Shown: positions 51,916 to 59,728 of the stretch, piece by piece | How the letters are laid out: each line of letters begins with the position of its first letter | Position numbering within the stretch: position 1 is the stretch's first letter | DNA from: Microbispora hainanensis | Lineage (GTDB): Bacteria; Actinomycetota; Actinomycetes; Streptosporangiales; Streptosporangiaceae | Direction of reading: 5' to 3' | Length of the DNA stretch: 64,000 nucleotides | Assembly (NCBI RefSeq): GCF_036186745.1 | Contig: NZ_CP108086.1 | Location: 3,410,001 to 3,474,000 of the forward strand | Made by a program: the position numbers and the translations under genes | Notes under the pieces: model-generated | What the model was told of the DNA's origin: nothing | Database searches by the model: none | Seen by the model: only the letters and a program-made list of their open reading frames with translations

Positions 51916-54238
51916 GGCGCACCTCCACGTCGCCGAGCCCGGCCTTGACGTACAGCTCGATCGTCGGCAGGTCGCCCTCGACGGGCGTCTCCGGTTCGAG
52001 GACGCGGTCGAACTGCACGTCGGTGCCGTCCTCGACCTTGTGGTCGATCCTCACCTCGCCCAGCTTGGCGAAGCCGTGCACCTCCACGCGGGCGGTCGAC
52101 GGCACGACCACCGTGAGCTGCCCCATCGACACCGAGGCATCGAACCTGACCCGGCCGCCCGGCTTGAGCGTCACGTCGCTCAGGTCGAGCTTGCCCTCAC
52201 CGATGCCCAGTTCGTACGCGCCGGGTGTCTGGACGACGCCGACGGGATGCCAGACGAAGCTGCCGATCTTGCGGGGGATGCCGTTCACCGTCGAGCTTCC
52301 CACCAGTACGAGGGCCACGATCGTCCCCGTGGCGATCAGCCCGGCGCCCCGGCCGACCCAGGCCGCGACCAGCAGGCCCACCCCGATCGTGACGAGGACC
52401 GCCCCGCCGACGACCGGCAGGCCGACCGAGCCTGAGCCGGTCCGCTGCATGGTGACCATGATCCCTCCAACGATCAGGGCGAGGCAGATGGTGAGGCCGC
52501 CGACGAACGACCTGGGCCGCTTGGCCTTCGGCGGCCGCGGGGGCGGCGGCACGGGCGGGCCGTAGAGGCTGGGCGGAGGAGGATAGGGCGTCCCGTAGGG
52601 CTGGTGAGGCTCCCGCCGCGAATAGGGGCCGTGCGGGGCGAAGGGCTCACCGGCCCCGAAGCCGTGCCCGCCTGCGCCATGCCCGACTGCTCCGTGCCCG
52701 CCTGCCCCCTGCGCCCGGGTGTCCTGCCCTCGCAGGCCGTGGCCGTGGCCGCGGGCGCCGCCGTCGCCGTACGCGCCCGCCCGCGCCTCGCGGGCCAGGT
52801 CGGACAGCCGCCGATAGCCGGCGCCGGCCGGAGGGGCGGAGGCGGAGGGCCCCGGCGCGCCCGGAGCCCAGCCGGCCGGGCCGCCGAGGCGCGGGGCGTC
52901 CGGACCGGGGAGATTCGGGTCCGGGGTGTTCGTCGGGTCGGGGGTGTTCGTCGGGTCGGGGGTGTTCGTCGGGTCGGGGGTGTTCGTCGGGTCGGGGGTG
53001 TTCGTCGGGTCGGGGGTGTTCGGGTGCGGGGTGAACGTGCCGGGGGCGGGCTCGGCCGCCAGCCGGGCGAGGGGTTCGAAGGGCCGGGTCGGCGGGTCGC
53101 CGTCGGCCCGTCCCACCGGTGCCGTCGCGTCCCTGGAGACGGTCTCCTGGATGAGCGTGTCGTCCACGGACTTCGAGGGCGCCGCCACCGGGTACTGCAC
53201 GATCGTGTCGTGGACCGCCGTGTCGCCCTCGGACGCGGCCGGGACCGTCCTGTCGTGGATGGCGGTCTCGTCGGCGACCTTGTCCACGGTCGTGTCCGCC
53301 GTCGTGTCCGCCGTCGTGTCCGTGGTCGTGTCCGTGGCACTGTCTGCGGATCCGTCCTCAGCCAGGCCGGGGTGTGCCGTGGTCTCCGCGCTGTCGGCAG
53401 CCGGACCGAGGTCCGTCGCACCGTCCGAGGCCGGGCGCGGAGCCCTGGAGTCCGCCGTGCTCGCCGCGTTGTCCGTGCCAAGGCCGAGGTCGGCCGTGCC
53501 CGCCGCGTTCTCCGCGGCCGGGCGAGGGGCTGCGGGGTCCGCCGTCCCGGCGGTGCCGGCGGTGCCCGCCGCGCCCATCGTGTTCGCCGTATCCGCCGTG
53601 TCCGCGTTGTCCGTCGTGCCGGCTGCGGGCCGCTGGGCCTGCGGCGCCGGGGTCTCCCGCAGCGGCGTCTCCGTCGCCGGCCTTCCCCCCGCGTACGGCT
53701 CCCGCGTGGGCGGCTCGGCGAAGGGCGTGAACGGCGCGAAGTTCGTGGTGGCCCGGGTCATGCCACGCCGTCCGGTCGCCCGCTCGGGCATCGACTTGGC
53801 CATCGTCAGCAGGTCGACGCCGCGTGCGTGGGCGGCCATCAGCACGATGGCCAGCAGCGTGCCGACCACGATCGTGCCGCGGTTGATCCCTCCGGACGCG
53901 ACGTTGATGATCAGGCCGAACGCGAAGACGGCGGCCAGCAGCGCCAGCACGGTCTCGGCGTCGAACATCCGCCGGGTCCACTGCTCCAGATGGCCGGGGC
54001 CACCGCTCGGCTGGCGCATCAGCAGGAACGCCGCGATGTACAGCAGGACGCCGATGCCGGAGGCGAGGACGAGCACGCCGAAGCCGACCCGGAAGAGCAC
54101 GGGGTCCATGCCGGTGAACCTGCCGAGGCCCGCGCAGACGCCCGTGATCATGCGCCCGTCCCTGGAGCGGCTGAGCACCTTCTCGGGCTCGGGCGTGCCG
54201 GGGGAGTCGGGAGCGGGTGTCGGTGGTGCCTCGGTCAT
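51905..54238 (-). CDS. PspC domain membrane protein with LiaF-like C-terminus
   Basis: 777 residues. The N-terminal PspC domain (about 22-80) reads LSRSRDGRMITGVCAGLGRF and VLLYIAAFLLMRQP. More membrane helices follow, then a long disordered Asp/Thr/Ala/Pro region (about 170-560) with a TPDPTN hexapeptide repeat. A second membrane part leads to a beta-sheet C-terminus (ELGIGEGKLDLSDVTLKPGG, then SMGQLTVVVPSTARVEVHGF), which is the LiaF/DUF2154-type cell-wall-stress domain. Together with the divergent PspC kinase it forms an envelope-stress sensor. The promoter side now borders the inserted island. Confidence 0.9.
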   Translation of the reverse strand: MTEAPPTPAPDSPGTPEPEKVLSRSRDGRMITGVCAGLGRFTGMDPVLFRVGFGVLVLASGIGVLLYIAAFLLMRQPSGGPGHLEQWTRRMFDAETVLALLAAVFAFGLIINVASGGINRGTIVVGTLLAIVLMAAHARGVDLLTMAKSMPERATGRRGMTRATTNFAPFTPFAEPPTREPYAGGRPATETPLRETPAPQAQRPAAGTTDNADTADTANTMGAAGTAGTAGTADPAAPRPAAENAAGTADLGLGTDNAASTADSRAPRPASDGATDLGPAADSAETTAHPGLAEDGSADSATDTTTDTTADTTADTTVDKVADETAIHDRTVPAASEGDTAVHDTIVQYPVAAPSKSVDDTLIQETVSRDATAPVGRADGDPPTRPFEPLARLAAEPAPGTFTPHPNTPDPTNTPDPTNTPDPTNTPDPTNTPDPTNTPDPNLPGPDAPRLGGPAGWAPGAPGPSASAPPAGAGYRRLSDLAREARAGAYGDGGARGHGHGLRGQDTRAQGAGGHGAVGHGAGGHGFGAGEPFAPHGPYSRREPHQPYGTPYPPPPSLYGPPVPPPPRPPKAKRPRSFVGGLTICLALIVGGIMVTMQRTGSGSVGLPVVGGAVLVTIGVGLLVAAWVGRGAGLIATGTIVALVLVGSSTVNGIPRKIGSFVWHPVGVVQTPGAYELGIGEGKLDLSDVTLKPGGRVRFDASVSMGQLTVVVPSTARVEVHGFAKLGEVRIDHKVEDGTDVQFDRVLEPETPVEGDLPTIELYVKAGLGDVEVRRGA
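52925..53014. repeat. 18-bp in-frame tandem repeat in the PspC gene
   Basis: Five perfect copies of GGTGTTCGTCGGGTCGGG (plus-strand reading) encode the TPDPTN-type hexapeptide repeat of the linker (about residues 409-438). A degenerate sixth copy follows. Confidence 0.93.
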
Positions 54239-54282
54239 GGTCCCATCCTGGCCTCGCGCGCCATGCCCGTGCCATCGGGGGA

Positions 54283-54324
54283 ACCCCTGACTCGTCCCCG
54301 AGCCCTCAGGGGTGGCGTCAGGGC
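54283..54324. repeat. Left 42-bp direct repeat of the island
   Basis: A 42-bp sequence identical to 57722-57763. It contains CCCCTGA and TCAGGGG arms and ends in TCAGGGC. It marks the left border of the island; the stop codon of the first island gene begins 3 nt after it. Confidence 0.93.
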
Positions 54325-54326
54325 TC

Positions 54327-55250
54327 TCAGATGCCGAGCTTGCGGCCTATGTAGGCGACCCTGGCCGTACGATCCTCAGTCACCAGACGGAAGTGGAGAC
54401 GACCCGCTCCCGGAGTGAATCGGGCATGCCATTCGAAGATCCTCGTCGATCCGTCGAGATCCTCGAAGTGGCACAGTTGCTCCCGGCCTTCGAACTCCTG
54501 GCTGACCTTCGTGTGCCAAAAGGGTAAGGCGGATGCGTTGGTGCCCCAGTCTGCGATGGATCGTTCCAATTTAAGCAATGCGGTGAAAACAGGTTGTATC
54601 CAGTCCTGCCGCAGGTTGTGTAGATCACCCTCGATGCGAGGAAGAAATGTGAGGTGAGGAAAGCGATCTTCTCTGATTTCCCAGATTGCGGACCCTGATG
54701 TGATGCCGTCCCGCCCGATCTCCTGGACCCAGTCTTTGTGTTCCAGAGCATGCTGGTGGGTGGTGGCGTGGCGAACCTTGACGGTGTCCTCGTGTAGTTT
54801 CACCTCACCGTGGTCGTCCTCCGCGACCATCTTCTGGTGCAGGCCGACCCAGGCGCTGTTCCAGACCGTGTCATAGGAGAGGCTGACCGCCAGACCGTCT
54901 GAAAGGTGTGCCGCTCCGAGTCCTCCAGCAAGCCGACCGCCGTGTCGATATTCGACGTCCGCGTCCGCGCCCTCGGGCAGGACGGCTTGAAAGGGGGCAC
55001 GATTTCGGATCGCCTGGATCAGTCGCCAACGATCTTGGTTGGCGCCGCTGGACGCGATCCACCGCTGAACCGAGTAGCCCGGCGTGAGCTCGATGGACTT
55101 GAACGGCGTAGGAGTGACGAGGGCGAGGTCTCTACGCCAGCTATGAATGGCCCTGAGAAGGTCTACGAACTCTGCCATGACCTCGTCGGTCCGGTGGTGG
55201 GGCCCTTCCACGGCAGTGGAAAGCTCGTTGAAGAAGAGCAGGACGGTCAC
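54327..55250 (-). CDS. Unrecognised protein of the island (possible effector)
   Basis: 307 residues; I do not recognise the family. Visible features: an N-terminal helical part (MTVLLFFNELSTAVEG), a middle block SGANQDRWRLIQAIRNRAPF and GGRLAGGLGAAHLSDGLAVS, a His-rich patch RHATTHQHALEHKDWV, and a C-terminus EWHARFTPGAGRLHFRLVTE then RTARVAYIGRKLGI. The last part faintly resembles RelE/HigB-like toxin ends, which is speculation. It starts at a GTG 22 bp after the ATPase gene and is the last gene of the island operon. Its stop lies directly at the left repeat. Confidence 0.8.
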   Translation of the reverse strand: MTVLLFFNELSTAVEGPHHRTDEVMAEFVDLLRAIHSWRRDLALVTPTPFKSIELTPGYSVQRWIASSGANQDRWRLIQAIRNRAPFQAVLPEGADADVEYRHGGRLAGGLGAAHLSDGLAVSLSYDTVWNSAWVGLHQKMVAEDDHGEVKLHEDTVKVRHATTHQHALEHKDWVQEIGRDGITSGSAIWEIREDRFPHLTFLPRIEGDLHNLRQDWIQPVFTALLKLERSIADWGTNASALPFWHTKVSQEFEGREQLCHFEDLDGSTRIFEWHARFTPGAGRLHFRLVTEDRTARVAYIGRKLGI

Positions 55251-55272
55251 GGGGGGTTCCTTCCGGCGCGGG

Positions 55273-56388
55273 TCAATCCAGGAGACGGTCCAGTGAACGC
55301 TCCCACTCGTCGAAGAAGCCTTCGGGCCAATCAGACAGCATCCCGTCGGATCCCACGGTGGGATTCAATATCTCTATCCCGCGAGTGCTTCTGCGAAAGT
55401 AGTGCAGAAGGACGTGCTCAGCGGGGAAATGCCGCTCCTTGATGGCGAGCCGGACGCCGTTGAGCACGTGGTCACTGTGGGTTTCGACCACCACCTGAGC
55501 TCCGGCGGCCGCGGCCGCGCAGGTGAGCATGGCCATCCCGGTTTGCCCGCGAGGATGCAGGTGGGCCTCGGGGTTTTCGATGAGCAGGAGACCACCGGGC
55601 TTCGCGGTGAGGCAGGCCACCACCACTGGCAGGACGTACGTGAGTCCGAAACCGACGTTGGTCGGTCGGTATCGGTTACTGGCGGAGAGGCCGGCAGTGC
55701 CGAAACGGAAGCTCAAGCGAACCGAGTCGGTGCCCTCGATCGCGTCTGCCTGAAGGTTGACACCGGGACATATCTCCTGCATCCATGCCTCAGCCTGATC
55801 GAGCAGGCGGCGGGACTTTCCTTGAGGATGATGGAGGCGCTCATGCAGAACCGGCTCGTCCTGGAAGTGGCGCAGGAAATTGACCGCATGCTCGCCGCGC
55901 GACCCAAGGAATCCGCGCCTGACGGCGATTTCGTGGGATCGGGGGTAACTCACCGCGGGAGCGATGCGGTCGGCGCGAAGGTATTGGAAGCCTGCTCCGG
56001 ACAGTGCTGGGGGGAGGACGGGGGCAGGACGATCACGCGGCTCATCCAGCCGGAGGAGATCCGCCTCACGTTCATACCGGGCGGACCAGGAGTAGTCGAT
56101 GCCTTCACAGCGCAAGGCGAGCTGGATTCGTGGTTCCGCGCCGTCCGATGCGACATAGTCCTCGTGGAGAACGTCTTGCCCCACCCCAAGCTCGACCAGA
56201 TCGCCGTTCAGCAGGAAGCCTCCGTCCTCCTCGTGAAGCGCGTCATGGGACTGTCTCAAGAGGGCCAGGGTTTGAAGCACCGTGCTTTTGCCGCTGGAGT
56301 TCAATCCGGAGAGCAAGGTGTAAGGACTGAGAGGGATCTGCGCGTTGGCAAACGCCTTGAAGTTCGTGATGGTGAGCCGGTCAATCAC
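55273..56388 (-). CDS. AAA/ABC-type ATPase with DUF3696-like C-terminus
   Basis: 371 residues. The fold is SMC/OLD-like. MIDRLTITNFKAFANAQIPL is followed by Walker A GLNSSGKST (28-36), a signature-like PTNVGFGLTY (242-251), Walker B GGLLLIENPEAHLHP with Glu271, and a switch His in VETHSDHVLNGVRL (His304). The C-terminus, ending in the GFFDEW segment, is typical of DUF3696 proteins. Such ATPases occur as sensors or engines in several anti-phage systems (Septu, Lamassu, PARIS and OLD types). The ATG overlaps the stop of the DUF262 gene. Confidence 0.9.
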   Translation of the reverse strand: MIDRLTITNFKAFANAQIPLSPYTLLSGLNSSGKSTVLQTLALLRQSHDALHEEDGGFLLNGDLVELGVGQDVLHEDYVASDGAEPRIQLALRCEGIDYSWSARYEREADLLRLDEPRDRPAPVLPPALSGAGFQYLRADRIAPAVSYPRSHEIAVRRGFLGSRGEHAVNFLRHFQDEPVLHERLHHPQGKSRRLLDQAEAWMQEICPGVNLQADAIEGTDSVRLSFRFGTAGLSASNRYRPTNVGFGLTYVLPVVVACLTAKPGGLLLIENPEAHLHPRGQTGMAMLTCAAAAAGAQVVVETHSDHVLNGVRLAIKERHFPAEHVLLHYFRRSTRGIEILNPTVGSDGMLSDWPEGFFDEWERSLDRLLD

Positions 56389-57559
56389 GGGCCAGCCCCT
56401 TCAGTATAGATTCAACCGCGCCGAACCGTAGCTTCACCTTCCCGATGTCGCCGGTGGCCAGGGATACGGACCGTTCGAAGGCGGGCTCCTCGAGGAGCGC
56501 GGAAAGCTGCCACAACACCTGCTCCCGTCGTTTGCGTAGAATGCCGAGTTCGTGGTCCGTTCGCCGGGCGAGACCGACGGAGACCGCTTCGAAGAGGGCC
56601 TTGTTGATTGGCCGCCGTCGGGATTCTCTCAGATTGAATTTGCGGAAGGCGTAGTCTCCGAAGATTTCATGCGCGGCATGCATGCTCCGGGCGAACTCGT
56701 TTCGCAGCCGTGATACGTCCCCCTCCCCGAGCCCGTTGACTTTGTGCATCGCATCGCGGAGGAAGTCGTCGAAGTCCTGCCGCAGGTAGTGCTCCGGCCC
56801 GGTGAGCCGGAATGCGATGAAGCGAAGCACCATTTCGCGATCATCCATGCGTTCTGGGCGAACCGAGCCAAGCGTGGCCTTCTGGTATGCCTCGGACTCT
56901 GTCAGCTCCCGTAGTAGGCCCCGTACGCGACCGGGGATCAGCGCATGCCGCAGTTCTTGGCGACTCAGGGGCCGTCCTCCCGTGTTGATCCGGGCGAAGA
57001 TATTGAACATGACCGATTCTGGTGTGCCCTGCCGGATGAGGTGGACCACTACTTCGGTCTCAAGCAGCCGGGTCTGGAGCCGGCCGGGAAGGTCGGAAAA
57101 TCGTTTCTCCTCGTAGTCCTTTCCCAGATACTCCAGCTTCTTCAAGGTCAGAGGCGGCATACCGATGCTGTCCGGATCGACGAAGCGGGCGATCGTGGTG
57201 AGCCGCTGCACCCCGTCAATCATGACCCAGCGCTCGTCGTCCGTCTCGGCAGCGTAGAAGGTCGGTAGCGGAATGCGCAGCAGCATGGACTCGATCAGTC
57301 GGCTCTGTGCTTGTTGGGTCCAAATACCCGCGAACCGTTGAAAATCCGGCTGTAGATCAAGGACGTTACGCCGGATCCGGGAAAGGAGTAAATCCACCGT
57401 GGGGGTCCGTGTCGTGACGTCGATCTTCTCTGGGTCGAACGGCTCCGAGGGGCCCTCCTCGTCCTCCATCTCCCGCTCGACGCCGATGCTGTGCCCGGTC
57501 GAATCCAACTCGACCGCAATTTCCGGTTCGTTCTCGCGATCCAGTGGCTCTTCGGACAT
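56381..57559 (-). CDS. DUF262 (GmrS-like ParB-fold) domain protein
   Basis: 392 residues. The DUF262 core is clear: VDLLLSRIRRNVLDLQPDFQ, the DGQQR-like nucleotide motif as DGVQRLTT (115-122; Val in place of Gln), and FNIFARINTGGRPLSRQELR (185-204). It has an acidic N-terminal extension (1-50) and no DUF1524 HNH nuclease domain at the C-terminus, unlike full GmrSD enzymes. Related proteins use NTP hydrolysis to control restriction. The ATG at 57559 has GGAGGAG upstream; longer readings are shadows. First gene of the island operon. Confidence 0.88.
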   Translation of the reverse strand: MSEEPLDRENEPEIAVELDSTGHSIGVEREMEDEEGPSEPFDPEKIDVTTRTPTVDLLLSRIRRNVLDLQPDFQRFAGIWTQQAQSRLIESMLLRIPLPTFYAAETDDERWVMIDGVQRLTTIARFVDPDSIGMPPLTLKKLEYLGKDYEEKRFSDLPGRLQTRLLETEVVVHLIRQGTPESVMFNIFARINTGGRPLSRQELRHALIPGRVRGLLRELTESEAYQKATLGSVRPERMDDREMVLRFIAFRLTGPEHYLRQDFDDFLRDAMHKVNGLGEGDVSRLRNEFARSMHAAHEIFGDYAFRKFNLRESRRRPINKALFEAVSVGLARRTDHELGILRKRREQVLWQLSALLEEPAFERSVSLATGDIGKVKLRFGAVESILKGLARD

Positions 57560-57721
57560 GCCCCGCCGCTCCTCCAGCAGTGATACGCCATACACGCATT
57601 GGCCGCTCCACAGCCGATGGCGTGATCCAACAGTATCCGTAACCATGCGAACGCGAGTGGTTCTGCCGGGGCAAACCTCCAGGTAGAGCACACGAAATGC
57701 CGCAAGACGACGGACGCGCTC

Positions 57722-57763
57722 ACCCCTGACTCGTCCCCGAGCCCTCAGGGGTGGCGTCAGGGC
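57722..57763. repeat. Right 42-bp direct repeat of the island
   Basis: Identical to 54283-54324. On this side the terminal TCAGGGC continues into a complete 16-bp palindrome (57757-57772). The left copy has only half of that palindrome, so this side probably keeps the ancestral junction. Confidence 0.93.
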
Positions 57764-57772
57764 ATGCCCTGA
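57757..57772. promoter_or_regulatory. 16-bp palindrome upstream of the PspC kinase
   Basis: TCAGGGCATGCCCTGA is a perfect palindrome 38 bp before the PspC kinase start. With the CCCCTGA/TCAGGGG arms inside the 42-bp repeat it forms a cluster of CCCTGA half-sites, a likely binding region for the LuxR-type response regulator encoded downstream. Confidence 0.55.
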
Positions 57773-57810
57773 TGCGCTCATGGCCAGTGACGTGTGACGA
57801 TGCTTCCGAG

Positions 57811-58995
57811 ATGTCTGAGATGCCTAACGCCCCCGCGGCGTATCCCCGGATGGTCCGGCCCGCCTCGGGCCGGGTGGTCGCGGGCGTCGCCCAGGGCGCC
57901 GCCGCCCAGCTGCGGCTCGACCCGGTCGTGCTGCGCCTCGCGTTCGTGCTGCTCACCGTCATCGACGGGCTGGGCGTCGTGGCGTACGCCGCGCTGTGGG
58001 TGTTCACCCCCAAGGAGGAGGTGAAGGGCCGCGCGCCGGCCCGTGAATGGGGCCAGCTCGCCGCGTACGGCGTGCTGTGGCTGGCGCTGGCGGGCTTCGC
58101 GTGGATGACGGGCGCCTCCAGCGGGGGGTTCGGCACGTGGCCGATCGCGGTCGGCGGCATCGGCGCGCTGATCCTGTGGCAGCAGGCCGACCCGGGACGG
58201 CGGCAGCGGTGGATGTCGGGCGCGGTCAAGCAGGTCAGCACGACCTGGGTGCGCACCGGTATCGGCGCGCTGCTGGTGGTCGTGGGCGCGATCGGCTTCC
58301 TGGCCGCGAGCGGCGAGCTGGCCAAGGCCAGGACCGGGCTCGTGTTCACGGCGGTCGTCGTCGGCGGCATGCTGATGATCGCCGCGCCCTGGCTGGCCAC
58401 GCTCATGAAGGAGCTGCAGCGGGAGCGCACCGAGCGCATCAGGCAGGAGGAGCGGGCCGAGGTGGCCGCTCACGTCCATGACTCGGTGCTGCACACGCTT
58501 ACCCTGATCCAGCGCAACGCCCACGACGCGCGGGAGGTCGCCAGGCTCGCCCGGTCGCAGGAGCGCGAGCTGCGCAACTGGCTCTACCAGCCCAAGCAGG
58601 ACGCCGACGCCACCCTCGCGGCGGCCGTACGGCGGGTCGCGGCCGAGGAGGAGGACGCCCACGGCGTGCAGATCGAGGTGGTCTGCGTGGGCGACTGCGA
58701 GCTCGACGAGGGCCTGGTGGCACTGCTGCACGCGGCCCGGCAGGCGATGGTCAACGCGTGCAAATACAGTGGGGCTCCGGTCGTCTCCGTCTACGCCGAG
58801 GTCGAGCCCGACGAGGTGACGGTGTTCGTCCGTGACCGGGGCAAGGGCTTCGTGCTCGACGACGTCCCCGGTGACAGGATGGGCATCCGCCAGTCGATCA
58901 TCGGCAGGATGGAACGCAACGGGGGAAGCGCCCGGGTCAGGACCGAGCCGGGCGACGGAACCGAGGTCATGCTGACCATGAAGAGGGAAAAATGA
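57811..58995 (+). CDS. PspC domain sensor histidine kinase
   Basis: 394 residues. An N-terminal PspC domain (PASGRVVAGVAQGAAAQLRL, then GVVAYAALWVFTPKEE) is followed by four to five membrane helices. A HisKA_3-type kinase comes next, with the phosphorylatable His223 in HVHDSVLHTLTLIQ and an ATPase lobe ending in VFVRDRGKGF, GIRQSIIGRM and GGSARVRTEPGDGTEV. It probably senses envelope stress and phosphorylates the adjacent response regulator; their ORFs overlap (ATGA). Start at 57811, with other ATGs nearby (57820). Ancestrally divergent from the PspC gene at 54238; the island now lies between. Confidence 0.92.
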   Translation: MSEMPNAPAAYPRMVRPASGRVVAGVAQGAAAQLRLDPVVLRLAFVLLTVIDGLGVVAYAALWVFTPKEEVKGRAPAREWGQLAAYGVLWLALAGFAWMTGASSGGFGTWPIAVGGIGALILWQQADPGRRQRWMSGAVKQVSTTWVRTGIGALLVVVGAIGFLAASGELAKARTGLVFTAVVVGGMLMIAAPWLATLMKELQRERTERIRQEERAEVAAHVHDSVLHTLTLIQRNAHDAREVARLARSQERELRNWLYQPKQDADATLAAAVRRVAAEEEDAHGVQIEVVCVGDCELDEGLVALLHAARQAMVNACKYSGAPVVSVYAEVEPDEVTVFVRDRGKGFVLDDVPGDRMGIRQSIIGRMERNGGSARVRTEPGDGTEVMLTMKREK

Positions 58996-59630
58996 AGACC
59001 GTACGCGTGCTGATCGTTGACGACCACCGGCTGTTCCGGTCCGGCGTACGGGCCGAGCTGGGTCCGTCGATCCAGGTGATCGGCGAGGCCGAGGACGTGG
59101 AGTCGGCGGTGACGGCGATCGGCGAGCTGGAGCCCGATGTGGTGCTGCTCGACGTGCACATGCCGGGCGGCGGCGGCCAGGAGGTGCTGCGGCGCGTGCT
59201 CGGCTCCGGCTCCCAGGTGCGCTTCCTCGCGCTGTCGGTCTCGGACGCGGCCGAGGACGTGATCGGCGTCATCCGCGGCGGCGCCAGGGGCTACGTGACC
59301 AAGACGATCAGCGGCGCCGAGCTGACCGACGCGATCATCCGGGTGTCCGAGGGCGACGCGGTGTTCTCGCCGCGGCTGGCCGGGTTCGTGCTCGACGCGT
59401 TCGCTTCGACGGAGGCCCCGCCCATCGACCCGGAGCTCGACTCGCTCACCCAGCGGGAGCGCGAGGTGCTGCGGCTGATCGCCCGGGGTTACGCCTACAA
59501 GGAGATCGCCAAGGAGCTGTTCATCTCGGTGAAGACCGTCGAGACGCACGTGTCGAGCGTGCTGCGCAAGCTGCAGCTGTCCAACCGGCACGAGCTGTCG
59601 CGCTGGGCCACCGCACGACGTCTGGTCTGA
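58992..59630 (+). CDS. NarL/LuxR family response regulator
   Basis: 212 residues. Receiver domain with Asp10-Asp11 and phospho-acceptor Asp54 (VVLLDVHMPGGGG), Thr/Lys switch region LALSVSDAAEDV and YVTKTIS; C-terminal LuxR HTH reading LTQREREVLRLIARGYAYKE, IAKELFISVKTVETHVSSVL. It pairs with the PspC kinase upstream (overlap ATGA) and likely controls both halves of the PspC locus. Confidence 0.95.
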   Translation: MKTVRVLIVDDHRLFRSGVRAELGPSIQVIGEAEDVESAVTAIGELEPDVVLLDVHMPGGGGQEVLRRVLGSGSQVRFLALSVSDAAEDVIGVIRGGARGYVTKTISGAELTDAIIRVSEGDAVFSPRLAGFVLDAFASTEAPPIDPELDSLTQREREVLRLIARGYAYKEIAKELFISVKTVETHVSSVLRKLQLSNRHELSRWATARRLV

Positions 59631-59692
59631 CCCCGTACGCGCGACCCGTACGCGCGAAGCCGTATGCGCGAACCCGTCCGCGCCGACCCGTC
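59631..59692. repeat. Degenerate 14-15-bp tandem repeat
   Basis: Four to five imperfect copies of CCCGTACGCGCGAA-like units directly after the response regulator stop and before the next gene. Confidence 0.75.
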
Positions 59693-59728
59693 TGGTGCGA
59701 TCGCCTACCGGCGTGCGACGCTCAGTGC

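Larger units (their letters stand above)
54325..57763. mobile_element. Inserted three-gene island flanked by 42-bp direct repeats
   Basis: 3439 bp lie between the two 42-bp repeats, right-hand copy included. Without the island, the divergent PspC genes at 54238 and 57811 would be about 130 bp apart around one repeat copy, which looks like the ancestral arrangement. The island is visibly A/T-richer than its neighbours and its codons end in A or T more often. It carries three minus-strand genes and no integrase, transposase or tRNA. It may have been moved in trans or by homologous recombination. Confidence 0.85.

Noticed and set aside
57295..57723. Minus-strand frame upstream of and overlapping the DUF262 start
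   Set aside because: It has no DUF262 or other recognisable content and lies in another frame of the real gene.
54283..57763. Integration at a tRNA gene or as a transposon
   Set aside because: No tRNA fragment, transposase, integrase or terminal inverted repeats are visible. Only the 42-bp direct repeats mark the borders.
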